From NCBI RefSeq assembly GCF_000373965.1, contig NZ_KB892835.1, forward strand, positions 67,953 through 131,952: DNA of 64,000 nt, given 5' to 3'. The DNA comes from Uliginosibacterium gangwonense DSM 18521. Its GTDB lineage: Bacteria > Pseudomonadota > Gammaproteobacteria > Burkholderiales > Rhodocyclaceae. The notes below the pieces were generated by a model, which saw only the letters and a program-made list of their open reading frames with translations, made no database searches and was not told where the DNA came from. The position numbers and the translations under genes were made by a program. Positions 16,500 through 25,145 of this stretch are shown here, one piece after another; position 1 is the first letter of the stretch, and each line of letters opens with the position of its first letter.

Positions 16500-17717
16500 A
16501 TGCCGATTCCGCCGCGCCCCGATTTTCAATCCCCCGCCTTCCTGCGCCAGCACATCCGCTGGGTTATGGATTTCTACAATGGTCGTGCCATCGACCCCAG
16601 CGGGGGCATGTACCACTTCTACCTTGATGACGGCACAGTGTATGACGCACGCACCCGCCATCTGGTCAGCGCCACACGCTTTGTCGTCACGCATTCCTGG
16701 CTTTATCAATTGACCGGGGAAGCACGCTATCTGGAAGGGCTGCGCCATGGTGTGCAGTTTTTGCGTACAGCGTTTCTGGACCCCGCGAGCGGCGGCTACG
16801 CCTGGATGATTGATTGGCACGAGGGCCGCGCCACGGTGCTGGACAATACCCGCCACTGTTATGGCATGGCTTTTGTCATGCTGGCTTATGCCCACGCTTT
16901 CAAATGTGGGGTGGTCGAAGCCAAAGTGTGGCTGGCGGAAGCCTTTGCAACGGCCGAGCAGCATTTTTGGGAATCCGCATTCCAGCTCTACGCCGACGAA
17001 GCCAGTGCAGACTGGAAGGTTTCCAGCTATCGCGGCCAGAATGCCAATATGCACTCCTGTGAGGCTATGCTGTACGCCTACACCGCCACAGGGGATGCGC
17101 GCTATATCGAGCGTGCCGAGGCCCTGGCCAATTCAATCACAAGGCGGCAGGCTGGCTTGGCGGGCGGCTTTATCTGGGAACACTACCATCAGGATTGGTC
17201 GATTGACTGGGATTACAACCGCCATGACAAGACCAATATCTTCCGCCCCTGGGGCTACCAGCCCGGCCACTTTACCGAATGGGCCAAGCTGCTCTTGCAA
17301 CTGGATGCGCTGCACCCTGCCGATTGGCATCTGCCGCGTGCTGAGGAACTCTTCAATGCTGCTGTAGTACGCGCATGGGATGGTTCGCATGGCGGGCTGC
17401 ATTACGGATTTGGCCCGGATGATGCTGTGTGTGACGCAGACAAATACCACTGGGTGCAGGCTGAGTGCTTCGCTGCGGCTGCGCTGTTGGCCACACGCAC
17501 GGGCAAGGCGGAATACTGGGCGTGGTACGAACGCATCTGGGGCTATTGCTGGCAGCATTTCGTGGATCACGAACAGGGCGCGTGGTTCCGCATTCTGGAT
17601 AGCGCAAACCTTAATCACACGCGCGACAAGAGCCCTGCTGGCAAGGTGGATTATCACGACATCGGCGCCTGTTTTGACGTGTTGCGTGCAATGGGCCAAC
17701 TGGAGAGCAAGGCATGA
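16500..17717 (+). CDS. AGE-family sugar epimerase/isomerase, probably mannose isomerase
   Basis: The 405-residue protein belongs to the N-acylglucosamine 2-epimerase superfamily, an (alpha/alpha)6 barrel whose members epimerise GlcNAc or isomerise mannose, lyxose or sulfoquinovose. Conserved segments include LDNTRHCYGMAFVMLAYAHA, YRGQNANMHSCEAMLYAY, RPWGYQPGHFTEWAKLLLQL and DKYHWVQAECFAAAALL, which carry the catalytic histidines. The ATG at 16500 is preferred over 16461 because GGAG lies nine bases upstream. The next gene is a sugar kinase that overlaps by four bases, so conversion of mannose to fructose followed by phosphorylation is the most coherent reading. The substrate remains inferred. 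Confidence 0.85.
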   Translation: MPIPPRPDFQSPAFLRQHIRWVMDFYNGRAIDPSGGMYHFYLDDGTVYDARTRHLVSATRFVVTHSWLYQLTGEARYLEGLRHGVQFLRTAFLDPASGGYAWMIDWHEGRATVLDNTRHCYGMAFVMLAYAHAFKCGVVEAKVWLAEAFATAEQHFWESAFQLYADEASADWKVSSYRGQNANMHSCEAMLYAYTATGDARYIERAEALANSITRRQAGLAGGFIWEHYHQDWSIDWDYNRHDKTNIFRPWGYQPGHFTEWAKLLLQLDALHPADWHLPRAEELFNAAVVRAWDGSHGGLHYGFGPDDAVCDADKYHWVQAECFAAAALLATRTGKAEYWAWYERIWGYCWQHFVDHEQGAWFRILDSANLNHTRDKSPAGKVDYHDIGACFDVLRAMGQLESKA

Positions 17718-18640
17718 GTTCTTTTCCGCAATTTGTATCGTTTGGCGAAGCGCTGACTGACATGATCCGCCTGGGGGCAGACCGCTGGGCGAGCATCCCC
17801 GGTGGTGCGCCGTGGAATGTGGCCCGGGTGATGGCCTGTTTTGGGGTGCCCAGCGCGTTTGGCGGGGCAGTGAGCCAGGACTGCTTTGGCGCCGAACTCT
17901 GGCAGGCCAGCGAAGCGGCCAAGCTGGACATGCGCTTCATGCAGCGCTTGCCAAAATCCCCGCTGCTGGCGATTGTGCATGAAACCCACCCGCCTAAATA
18001 CTTCTTTGTGGGGGACGACAGCGCCGATCTGCACTTTGATGCCAATGTCTTGCCACAAGGTTGGGCGCATGAAGCCAAGTGGGCGCACTTTGGCGGTATC
18101 AGCCTTGCCCGCCAGCCGCTGGCCGAGCGTTTGGTGAGTCTGGCTGAGCACCTCAAGGCCAAGGGTGTGCGGATCAGTTACGACCCGAATTTCCGCGCGG
18201 CGATGGACGAGCGGTATGATCCTGTCCTGGCACGCATGGCGGCGATTGCCGATCTTATCAAGGTGTCGGAAGAAGATTTATGCGGGCTGTTCCGCACGCA
18301 GGATGAAGACGCCGCGTTTGCCACGCTACGTGCCATGAATCCCGCTGCAGCCTTCCTCTACACGCGGGGGGCGGAGGGGGCGAGCCTGTATGCAGAGGGA
18401 CACGTCTGGCGCGCCAAACCGCCTGTCATTCAGGTTGTGGATACGGTGGGGGCAGGGGACTGCAGTCTGGCAGGCATGCTCTGTAATTTGATGCATCATC
18501 CGGAAGCCGGGTGGGGCGAACATCTGCGCGCTGCCATTGCCTCTGGAGCGGGGGCTTGCCTGGCTGCCGGGGCTACGCCGCCGGCGGAAGCTACCATCAA
18601 GGCGTTGCTCACTCAAGTACAATTGGAAATATTGGCGTAA
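17714..18640 (+). CDS. PfkB-family carbohydrate kinase, probable fructokinase
   Basis: This 308-residue ribokinase-fold enzyme opens with FVSFGEALTDMIRLG and has the first PfkB signature around GGAPWNVARVMACFG. The second signature is VVDTVGAGDCSLAGML, where Asp in GAGD is the catalytic base. ISYDPNFRAAM and IADLIKVSEEDL are typical of fructokinases. Start and stop of neighbouring genes overlap as ATGA. A strong terminator follows 18 bp after the stop, so the operon has just two genes. Confidence 0.9.
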   Translation: MSSFPQFVSFGEALTDMIRLGADRWASIPGGAPWNVARVMACFGVPSAFGGAVSQDCFGAELWQASEAAKLDMRFMQRLPKSPLLAIVHETHPPKYFFVGDDSADLHFDANVLPQGWAHEAKWAHFGGISLARQPLAERLVSLAEHLKAKGVRISYDPNFRAAMDERYDPVLARMAAIADLIKVSEEDLCGLFRTQDEDAAFATLRAMNPAAAFLYTRGAEGASLYAEGHVWRAKPPVIQVVDTVGAGDCSLAGMLCNLMHHPEAGWGEHLRAAIASGAGACLAAGATPPAEATIKALLTQVQLEILA

Positions 18641-18656
18641 AAATTAGTGCATATAT

Positions 18657-18684
18657 AAAAGGGGCCGTTCAGGCCCCTTTTTTT
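18657..18684 (+). terminator. Rho-independent terminator after the sugar operon
   Basis: AAAAGGGGCC-GTTCA-GGCCCCTTTTTTT forms a GC-rich stem with a seven-base T-run immediately after the PfkB kinase gene. Confidence 0.92.
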
Positions 18685-18793
18685 CGCATCAGTACTGGTA
18701 ATCGCAGTTACCCTGTTAATAAGACATCTGAATAGGTGATAGAGTTGCCAATGTAGTGCATCATTCATGCAATGACAAAGGGAGAGGCGTGTT

Positions 18794-20458
18794 ATGGGGG
18801 TGGCGGGGAAGTGGTTGTGTGGCTTGGGATTCCTGGTAAGCCTGTCTGCGTGGGCTAATACGGATCTATGGCAACTGGAGACACAACGAGGGGATGCTCG
18901 TTTGCCTGTGCTGGTAGAGTCCGTTCCTGATGTTCCGGTGCATGGCTTACTGCTATCGCTGGACACTGGCAGCGGAAAAGATGTTGTCAAAAGCGGCAAG
19001 AACACTCCAAGCTACGGGCAGCCCACTACGCTGATTACACGTAACCGCGCCAGTTTGGCGGCACAAGGTATTGTGGTGCTTACGCCCGGAACGCCAAGTG
19101 ACCAGCCTGGGGGGATGGACTTTAACTGGCGGCATGGTTTGGAGCACCGTGCGGATCTGGAAACCCTGATCAAAGCTGCCCACAACCGCTATCCCGGGGT
19201 GCCGCTGGTGGTGCACGGCTATTTTTCAGGAGCCACCTCGGCGCTAAACTTGGCTGAATCGCGGACGGGCGGGGTGGATGGCTATGTGCTGACGAGTGGG
19301 GTGTTGACACGCCTCCGCGATGACAGCCTCGACAAGATTAATACGCGCGGGTTGATCGTGCAGCCCATTAGCCATAATTGTAACGAGATCCCTACGCCCG
19401 AAGCACGGGAAGTTGCCGCCGCTGCACATTGGCAATACCTGTCTATAAGCGACAGTCAGAGCGATGCGAAGCCGACTTGCAACACCAGCTCGCGCGCTGG
19501 ACTGCGTGGGCAGGACAAAGCTTTTGTAGAAATGCTTCTGGCGTGGATTAGTGGCGCTGCAGCTCCGGCTGCACTTGGCAAACAGCCTGCGACCCTGGTC
19601 TACGATGAACAGGTCTACATGATCCCGAGTGCTAGCGTTGGCGTATTCGGTCGTCATAAAATCGAATTGAGCGTCTTCACTCCGCCTGGCAAAGGGCCAT
19701 TCCCTGTGCTGCTATACAACCACGGCGATATTCTCCCAAACAGCTCTTATATCACCGCCCACCAACGTTATCGGGACATGCCTATTGTCAATGAATTCAT
19801 CGCCATGGGCATCGCGGTGGCTATGCCCGCCCGCCCAGGCGTAGGGCGATCCGATGGCGTATACCAGCGTTATAGTGGTGTGAACGGCGTCTATATCGGC
19901 GCTCCAACCGGGTTGCTGCAGAAAGGTCGTGATCAACTCGCGGAAGGGCTGGCTGCACTTGAGTTCCTGCATACAATACCTACGCTGGATACCAGCCGAG
20001 TCATCATGGCCGGGCAATCTGCGGGTGGCTTTGCCGTATCCTGCCTCGGGCTCGATAATCCGTCGCCCGATTGGCTCAAGGCAGTCATCAATTTTTCCGG
20101 CGGGCGTACGGATGTCCCGGAGGGGCAGCATGCCGACCACTATAACGAAGGCATGGTCAATATTTTCGGCTATCTCGGCAAGACCAGTCGTATCCCCGCA
20201 CTGTGGATATTCGCCGAGCATGATAGCCGCTACACCGCTGAAACCATTCGCGCCGCCCACAAAGCCTTCACGGAAGCAGGCGGGATTGCCGAGTTACATC
20301 TGTACCCTCAACTGAAAGATACGGACGGCCACTTCGTCTATCACGCCCCTGAACTCTGGCGCGAGGATGCACGTCGCTTCCTCGCTCGCCTTGGCCTTAC
20401 AGAGGCCCGAGCAGTTCAAGTCAAAGCACCCGATAAAGACACGAAAGAGGAAGACTAG
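18794..20458 (+). CDS. Secreted protein with two alpha/beta-hydrolase-like halves
   Basis: The 554-residue protein starts with a signal peptide (hydrophobic WLCGLGFLVSLSAWA, cleavage likely after AWA). The C-terminal half, about residues 265-535, has a canonical nucleophile elbow VIMAGQSAGGFAV with Ser409, an acid in IFAEHDSRY and a His in TDGHFVYH, so it is probably an active esterase or peptidase-like hydrolase. The N-terminal half, about 25-255, repeats the same strand order but its elbow VVHGYFSGATS lacks the G-x-S-x-G spacing, so it looks non-catalytic. The substrate is unknown. It is a single-gene unit, followed by a 13-bp perfect hairpin. Confidence 0.8.
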   Translation: MGVAGKWLCGLGFLVSLSAWANTDLWQLETQRGDARLPVLVESVPDVPVHGLLLSLDTGSGKDVVKSGKNTPSYGQPTTLITRNRASLAAQGIVVLTPGTPSDQPGGMDFNWRHGLEHRADLETLIKAAHNRYPGVPLVVHGYFSGATSALNLAESRTGGVDGYVLTSGVLTRLRDDSLDKINTRGLIVQPISHNCNEIPTPEAREVAAAAHWQYLSISDSQSDAKPTCNTSSRAGLRGQDKAFVEMLLAWISGAAAPAALGKQPATLVYDEQVYMIPSASVGVFGRHKIELSVFTPPGKGPFPVLLYNHGDILPNSSYITAHQRYRDMPIVNEFIAMGIAVAMPARPGVGRSDGVYQRYSGVNGVYIGAPTGLLQKGRDQLAEGLAALEFLHTIPTLDTSRVIMAGQSAGGFAVSCLGLDNPSPDWLKAVINFSGGRTDVPEGQHADHYNEGMVNIFGYLGKTSRIPALWIFAEHDSRYTAETIRAAHKAFTEAGGIAELHLYPQLKDTDGHFVYHAPELWREDARRFLARLGLTEARAVQVKAPDKDTKEED

Positions 20459-20465
20459 CTGTAGT

Positions 20466-20496
20466 CGTCCCGATCAAGCTGGTCTTGATCGGGACG
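20466..20496. terminator. Perfect 13-bp hairpin between convergent genes
   Basis: CGTCCCGATCAAG (20466-20478) and CTTGATCGGGACG (20484-20496) are exact inverted repeats around CTGGT. It separates the hydrolase gene from the convergent NifX-like gene. There is no T-run on either strand, so it may stop polymerase weakly or protect 3' ends. Confidence 0.6.
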
Positions 20497-20502
20497 TCTT
20501 GC

Positions 20503-21057
20503 CTAGTGCTGGCAACCGCAGCCGCCACCCTCTCCGCCACACCCGCCATGTTTGTGTTCGTGCTGGTATTCGCCACCACAGCCGCAGCCTTCGCCGCCGT
20601 GGCCTTTTCCGCCACAGCACTCGTGATCTTCACCGTGGCTACCACCGCCACAGCACCCACCTGTGTGTTCGCCATGGGCGTGTTGGTGCTCACCGTGGCT
20701 ATGGCCGCAACCACAACTCCCGCTCATTTCCGGCGGCAGGGAGAACAGCGGTGCTGCTTCCAGCTCCCCTGCGCGGAACTGGGCCAGCGCATCGGCGGCA
20801 GAACCTGCTTCACAGGCGAATACCTTGATGCCGTTCTGTTGCAGTTCAAACAGCAGGCGTGGGTGGATTTCGCCACAGAAAATGCCTTCAATGCCTGCCA
20901 CAACTTCCGGGCTGATGGATTCGGGGTTGGCACGGTCCAGCGCGTGGAAGCCTTGGCCTTCGCTATCGAGGACCAGCAGGTGGCGGGCTGCGCCAAAGTC
21001 AGGTTCAAGGGCAGCGTTCAGGCCATCTGCAGTGGCGACGGGAATACAGAGTTTCAT
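20503..21057 (-). CDS. NifX/NifB-type dinitrogenase cofactor domain protein with Cys/His-rich tail
   Basis: Residues 1-111 form the dinitrogenase iron-molybdenum cofactor (NifX/NafY/C-terminal NifB) fold, with MKLCIPVATADGLNAALEPD, FGAARHLLVLD, AGIEGIFCGEIHP and a helix AADALAQFRAGEL. Residues 112-184 are a low-complexity tail holding 11 Cys and 13 His in Gly-rich clusters such as CGCGHSHGEHQHAHG and GGCCGGGSHGEDHECC. Such a tail must bind metal or metal clusters. No nitrogenase genes are in the window, so its role is probably in metal or cluster trafficking. It is coupled to a DUF134 gene by an ATGA overlap. Confidence 0.85.
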   Translation of the reverse strand: MKLCIPVATADGLNAALEPDFGAARHLLVLDSEGQGFHALDRANPESISPEVVAGIEGIFCGEIHPRLLFELQQNGIKVFACEAGSAADALAQFRAGELEAAPLFSLPPEMSGSCGCGHSHGEHQHAHGEHTGGCCGGGSHGEDHECCGGKGHGGEGCGCGGEYQHEHKHGGCGGEGGGCGCQH

Positions 21058-21368
21058 TCGGAATCCTTTGTGGGGAGCGGGTTTTCATTGGGTGACCGGG
21101 CAATCCGCAGCGCCTTGCCGTTGAGTAGGGCATCAGCAATCTTGCTGTGGGCACGGGTGAGAATGTTGCCAACCGTCTGGCGCGAAACCCCCATCTGTAC
21201 GGCGACTTCGGCCTGATACAGACCGTTCAGGTCTGCCAGCCGCAGGGCCTCCAGCTCGTCGAGTTCCAGTGCCACCTCGTCCAGGGCGTGCAAGGGCACG
21301 CCTCGCGGCTTGAAGAAGTCCGAGACGGGCGTGCAAGCAACACAACGCTGTTTGGGCGGGCGGGCCAT
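21054..21368 (-). CDS. DUF134-family HTH protein
   Basis: This is a 104-residue DUF134 protein. MARPPKQRCVACTPVSDFFK at the N-terminus carries the family Cys pair, followed by LDEVALELDELEALRLADL and the sigma-4-like HTH YQAEVAVQMGVSRQTVGNIL. DUF134 genes are often found beside NifX-like cofactor proteins, and the same pair occurs here with an ATGA overlap. It probably regulates the downstream metal-binding gene. The frame extends six codons upstream, but the ATG at 21368 matches the family start. Confidence 0.9.
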   Translation of the reverse strand: MARPPKQRCVACTPVSDFFKPRGVPLHALDEVALELDELEALRLADLNGLYQAEVAVQMGVSRQTVGNILTRAHSKIADALLNGKALRIARSPNENPLPTKDSE

Positions 21369-21453
21369 GGGTTTGATTATTGGCAAAAGCCAATTATGAT
21401 GGAAAGCGCAGGATTTGAAAATTGATATGAATCATATGGAAAGGTGGCGGCAG

Positions 21454-21780
21454 ATGAAGATGTGGCACAAGCTGGCTGTGGCAGCCGTGCTGGCCGTGAG
21501 TGCACTCGGTGCATCGGCCAAGACGGTGCTGATTGACGTGCGCACCGCCGAGGAGTTTGCTGCCGGGCACCTGGATGGTGCCCGGAACATCGACTATCAG
21601 GTGATCGCCCAGGGCATTGATGGTGCAGGTGTAGCCAAGGACGATGAGGTGATCCTCTACTGCCGCTCCGGCCACCGCGCCTCAATCGCCCTTGAGACGC
21701 TCAAGGGGATGGGCTACCAGCATGTGCTCAATTACGGTGGCATGGAAGAGGCGCGCAAAAGACTCATGCCATCCAAATAG
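21454..21780 (+). CDS. Exported rhodanese-like protein
   Basis: The 108-residue product begins with a signal peptide (HKLAVAAVLAVSALGASA) and continues as a single rhodanese domain: VLIDVRTAEEFAAGHLDGAR, then the active loop VILYCRSGHRAS with the catalytic Cys. It resembles periplasmic PspE-type sulfurtransferases that move sulfane sulfur from thiosulfate. The ATG at 21454 has AAGGTGG about seven bases upstream. It is divergent from the DUF134 gene by 85 bp, and both deal with sulfur or metal chemistry, which may be coincidence. Confidence 0.88.
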   Translation: MKMWHKLAVAAVLAVSALGASAKTVLIDVRTAEEFAAGHLDGARNIDYQVIAQGIDGAGVAKDDEVILYCRSGHRASIALETLKGMGYQHVLNYGGMEEARKRLMPSK

Positions 21781-21801
21781 TGTTTGCGGCGACTGTATTC
21801 G

Positions 21802-22662
21802 TTAATCCACCATCGCTTCCCCCATGCGGATGGGTTTTGCAGGCGCCCAACTTGGGTTGAACTGGCGCTTGCCTTGGGGGAAGAGCATGACGACAGTGGA
21901 GCCGAGCAGGAAGCGGCCCATTTCTTCGCCTTGCTTGAGCACGACTTCGCCATCCTTGTAATGCCATTCGCGTATTTCCTGGCGGCGCGGCGGATTGACC
22001 TGCCCGTGCCAGACGGTGGCCATGCTGCCGACGATGGTGGCCCCCACCAGGGTCAGTACAAACGGGCCTTCATCCGAATCGAAAACGCATACCACGCGTT
22101 CGTTGCGGGCGAAGAGTCCTGGTACGCCGCGTGCCGTGGTCGGATTCACCGAGAACAGCGGGCCGGGCACGTGAATCATGCGGCGCAGTCGTCCGGCACA
22201 GGGCATGTGGATGCGGTGGTAGTCGCGCGGGCTGAGGTAGAGGGTGGCGAAATTCCCATCCTTGAATTCGGCTGCCAGCTCTGCGTCTCCGCCCACCAAT
22301 GCGGTGGTGGAATAGCGGTGCCCCTTGGCCTGGAAGATCTGGTCATCTTCAATGCGGCCAAACTGGCTGATTGCGCCATCAACAGGGCAGATCAGGCGGC
22401 TCGCGGCGAGCGGGCGGGCGCCGGGTTTGAGCGCCCGGGTGAAGAAGTCATTGAAGCTGGCGTAGGCGGCAATGTTTGGCTCCGCCGCTTCGTTCATGTC
22501 CACGCCATAGCGGCGCACAAACCAGCGGATGACCCGTGTGGTGAGCTTGCCTTTGCGGGCAGAGGCAAAGCGCCCGGCCAAGGCGGTCAGCGCTTGTTTG
22601 GGCAGCAGGTATTGAGGCAAAACGGCAAGGCGATCAGACACAGGCAAACCCCGGTTATACAT
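21802..22662 (-). CDS. psd: Phosphatidylserine decarboxylase
   Basis: Psd makes phosphatidylethanolamine at the inner membrane. The 286-residue proenzyme shows FNDFFTRALKPGARPL, the early Asp in ICPVDGAISQFG, ATLYLSPRDYHRIHMP, and the self-cleavage motif LGSTVVMLFP, where the Ser becomes the pyruvoyl group (Leu-Gly-Ser-Thr form). The start is the ATG at 22662 (MYNRGLPVSDRLAV); a second ATG five codons earlier is possible. It points toward the rhodanese gene, ending 21 bp from its stop. Confidence 0.95.
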   Translation of the reverse strand: MYNRGLPVSDRLAVLPQYLLPKQALTALAGRFASARKGKLTTRVIRWFVRRYGVDMNEAAEPNIAAYASFNDFFTRALKPGARPLAASRLICPVDGAISQFGRIEDDQIFQAKGHRYSTTALVGGDAELAAEFKDGNFATLYLSPRDYHRIHMPCAGRLRRMIHVPGPLFSVNPTTARGVPGLFARNERVVCVFDSDEGPFVLTLVGATIVGSMATVWHGQVNPPRRQEIREWHYKDGEVVLKQGEEMGRFLLGSTVVMLFPQGKRQFNPSWAPAKPIRMGEAMVD

Positions 22663-22736
22663 GGTACAGGGGCGCATTGTAGAGCCTGGGGGGGGTTGTT
22701 ACACCACCCACGGGCGGAAAGTCTCAGAACCGATTC

Positions 22737-22940
22737 TCAGTTGATCGAGAACGGGTCGCTCAGGCCGGTGTCGCGCTTGTGCGTAGAGTTGGCGCATTTG
22801 CTCAGTGCAAGCGCTGCACGGGTTTGTGCATCACCAATCGCTACGGTGGTGGCATGCGACGGGGTAAGGATCAGCATGCCGAAGGTGACATATAACACTT
22901 GCGCGACGAGGATAAAGCCGGTGATCAGCGCTGTTTTCAT
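22737..22940 (-). CDS. Small hypothetical membrane or exported protein
   Basis: The 67-residue product begins MKTALITGFILVAQVLYVTF, a hydrophobic helix or uncleaved signal anchor, followed by a short polar tail with one Cys. GAGAGGA lies nine bases before the ATG, which supports real translation. The family is not recognised. It lies between psd and the thioredoxin gene on the same strand, with about 145 bp of leader upstream. Confidence 0.55.
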   Translation of the reverse strand: MKTALITGFILVAQVLYVTFGMLILTPSHATTVAIGDAQTRAALALSKCANSTHKRDTGLSDPFSIN

Positions 22941-23086
22941 GATCTTTATCCTCTCTGTCAGGTTTTGGGGTGCTTATACTGTAGCTGTAGTCTGGCACAA
23001 GGCTTTCGACAAGCGATTATGCATTTGTAACACGTTGTTTTTTGTGTCACGTTGCGGTGCGTTGTGTGGGCCTTGTGCCATTCGCC

Positions 23087-23512
23087 TTAAGTTGTCTGGT
23101 CTTCGACCCAGCGCACGATTTCGGTGGCCGGACGGGCACCGGCTTCTCGGCTCAGTTCCCGCCCTTTTTCCAGAACCACCAGGGTGGGAATGCTGCGGAT
23201 GCCAAAGCGGTTGGCAACCTGCGGGTTGGCATCGGTATCCACCTTGGCCAGAATCGCCCGGCCCTGCAATTGTTTGGCGGCTTCTGCATACATGGGCGCC
23301 ATCATCCGGCAGGGGCCGCACCAGCTGGCCCAGAAATCGATGACGACGGGCAGACCGGTCTTCTCAACGAAGTTGGCAAAATTCTCGTCTGTGAGTTCGA
23401 TGGGTGTGGCGGGCAAGATCTCTTGCTTGCAGACACCGCAGACCGGCGCATCTGCCAGACGATCATCCGCGACGCGATTGGTGGCGTGGCAGTGGGGGCA
23501 GACGATTTCCAT
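23087..23512 (-). CDS. trxC: Thioredoxin 2
   Basis: TrxC is a zinc-containing thioredoxin. The N-terminus has two CxxC pairs (C5/C8 and C25/C28: VCPHCHATNR, VCGVCKQ) that bind Zn, followed by the thioredoxin fold with FWASWCGPCRMMAPMY (active cysteines 65 and 68) and the cis-proline region RSIPTLVVLEKG. The 141-residue length is normal. GGAG precedes the ATG at 23512. Probably a single-gene transcript helping repair under oxidative stress. Confidence 0.95.
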   Translation of the reverse strand: MEIVCPHCHATNRVADDRLADAPVCGVCKQEILPATPIELTDENFANFVEKTGLPVVIDFWASWCGPCRMMAPMYAEAAKQLQGRAILAKVDTDANPQVANRFGIRSIPTLVVLEKGRELSREAGARPATEIVRWVEDQTT

Positions 23513-23753
23513 GAAAAGCTCCAAAAGGGTTGGTTGACGTTTTCATTCTACCAACGGGCTATATATCGATGGACGACATTAAAGCTATGGAAAACATTGC
23601 GGATGCCTATCAGAACCTGTTCATAATCTTACGGCGAGGCCGTGATCGGGGCTCATGCGCTGCTCGAAATCCTCATTTATACGCATAAACTCCGGTTTCT
23701 GCGCTGCTCTTCATCCTGCTGACGCCCTCTCGCTACAGATTCTGAACTGGTTC

Positions 23754-25145
23754 TCAGGCAAGCCCTTCGCCAGTTGCTACCCTGGGCGTGTGAAGACAGG
23801 CCCAGGACACCTTCCGCAAGGTGAATGTGAGCCCGCAGGACACCAGGATCAGCCCCGTGACCAGCCCGATCCAGAAGCCATAGATTCCCTGTGGCGGGAG
23901 GCCGCCCATTCCCTTGTAGCCCAACCATGCGCCAACAGGCAGGCCGATCAGCCAGAATGCAACCAGCATCATCAACATGGGCGGCAGGGTCACCTTGTAG
24001 CCTCGCAGCGCCCCAATCGCCGTGACCTGGGCAGCGTCCGCCAACTGCCAGATTGCCGTAAAGAGCATCAGATTGGCGGCAATGATCTGCACATTCCGAT
24101 CCGGGCTGTAGAAGCTCACAATGGCCTCACGCCCGAACAGGATCAGCGGGATGGCGCATACCGCGATCAGCAGCCCCAGCGCAATGCCGCTCCAGGCGAT
24201 GAAGCGTGCCCCGCGTGCGTCCCCTGCGCCCAGCGTTTGCCCGACGCGAATGCTCAAGGCGGTGGAGAGTCCGACGGGAATCATGAAAATCACCGATGAG
24301 AAGTTCAGAGCCACCTGATGCGCGGCAATCTGCTCGGCGCCAAAACGCCCGACCAGCAGCGCCACGCTGGAGAAGGCACCTACTTCGGCTAGTGCCGCAA
24401 TGCCCATCGGAATGCCGATCTTGAGGAGCTTCCTGATCGTTTCCCAATGCGGCCAGGACCAGCCATGCCACAGGTAGCAGGTGCGGTAGGCGGGTGACCA
24501 CGCCGTCCAGGCTGCCAGTGCAATCAAGGCCACCCACATCCCGATAGCGGTGGCCCAGCCGCAGCCTGCGCCGCCTAGTGCGGGCAGACCCCAGTGTCCC
24601 CAGATCAGCAACCAGTTGAAGAGTGCGTTAACGCCCAGGCCGAGGAAGGCCAGGATCATCATGGGCTGAGTTTGGTTGATGCTGGCTGAATAATAGCTCA
24701 GTACGCGGAAGAGCATGGCGGCAGGCAGGCCCACGGCAATCCCGAGCAGAAAGACATGCGTCTTGTCGATCAAGGCCGCGTCAATCTCAAGTGCGGCCAT
24801 CAGGGGGCGGGCGGCGGGCAGGAGCACAATCGACAGCGCGCCCGCAAAGACCGACAGCCACATGCCTTCACGGGTGTCATGGACGATGCCTGCCATGTTG
24901 CCCGCGCCAAAATGGTGAGCGACCAGAGGGCTGACGGCCTGCAATACACTGGTCAGCGTGAAGAACAGCGGCACCCAGAAGGCGACCCCGAGTGCGACCG
25001 CTGCCTGATCTGCCGACCCGGCTTGGCCGGACATGATGGTGTCAAGAAAGCCAAGCAGCACATAGGCTACCTGGGAGAGAATGATTGGGAGGGAGAGCCG
25101 GGTCAGTGCCTGACTTTCCTTGAAGAAGCGGGAGTACAAAGACAT
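23754..25145 (-). CDS. MATE-family multidrug exporter (NorM-like)
   Basis: The 463-residue protein has about twelve hydrophobic helices and the MatE repeats. The first includes LSLPIILSQVAYVLLGFLDT and ALGVAFWVPLFFTLTSVLQA, the second GAFSSVALLVGRFGAEQIAA and IPVGLSTALSIRVGQTLGAG. These transporters expel cationic drugs using Na+ or H+ gradients. The frame is open to 25274, but MSLYSRFFKESQALTRLSLP at 25145 is the sensible start. The upstream 23513-23753 gap shows no gene. Confidence 0.92.
   Translation of the reverse strand: MSLYSRFFKESQALTRLSLPIILSQVAYVLLGFLDTIMSGQAGSADQAAVALGVAFWVPLFFTLTSVLQAVSPLVAHHFGAGNMAGIVHDTREGMWLSVFAGALSIVLLPAARPLMAALEIDAALIDKTHVFLLGIAVGLPAAMLFRVLSYYSASINQTQPMMILAFLGLGVNALFNWLLIWGHWGLPALGGAGCGWATAIGMWVALIALAAWTAWSPAYRTCYLWHGWSWPHWETIRKLLKIGIPMGIAALAEVGAFSSVALLVGRFGAEQIAAHQVALNFSSVIFMIPVGLSTALSIRVGQTLGAGDARGARFIAWSGIALGLLIAVCAIPLILFGREAIVSFYSPDRNVQIIAANLMLFTAIWQLADAAQVTAIGALRGYKVTLPPMLMMLVAFWLIGLPVGAWLGYKGMGGLPPQGIYGFWIGLVTGLILVSCGLTFTLRKVSWACLHTPRVATGEGLA

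Noticed and set aside
21784..23343. Plus-strand open frame of 519 codons
   Set aside because: It runs antisense to psd, the small membrane gene and part of trxC, all supported by family motifs. Its translation has no domain and a composition typical of GC-rich antisense frames.
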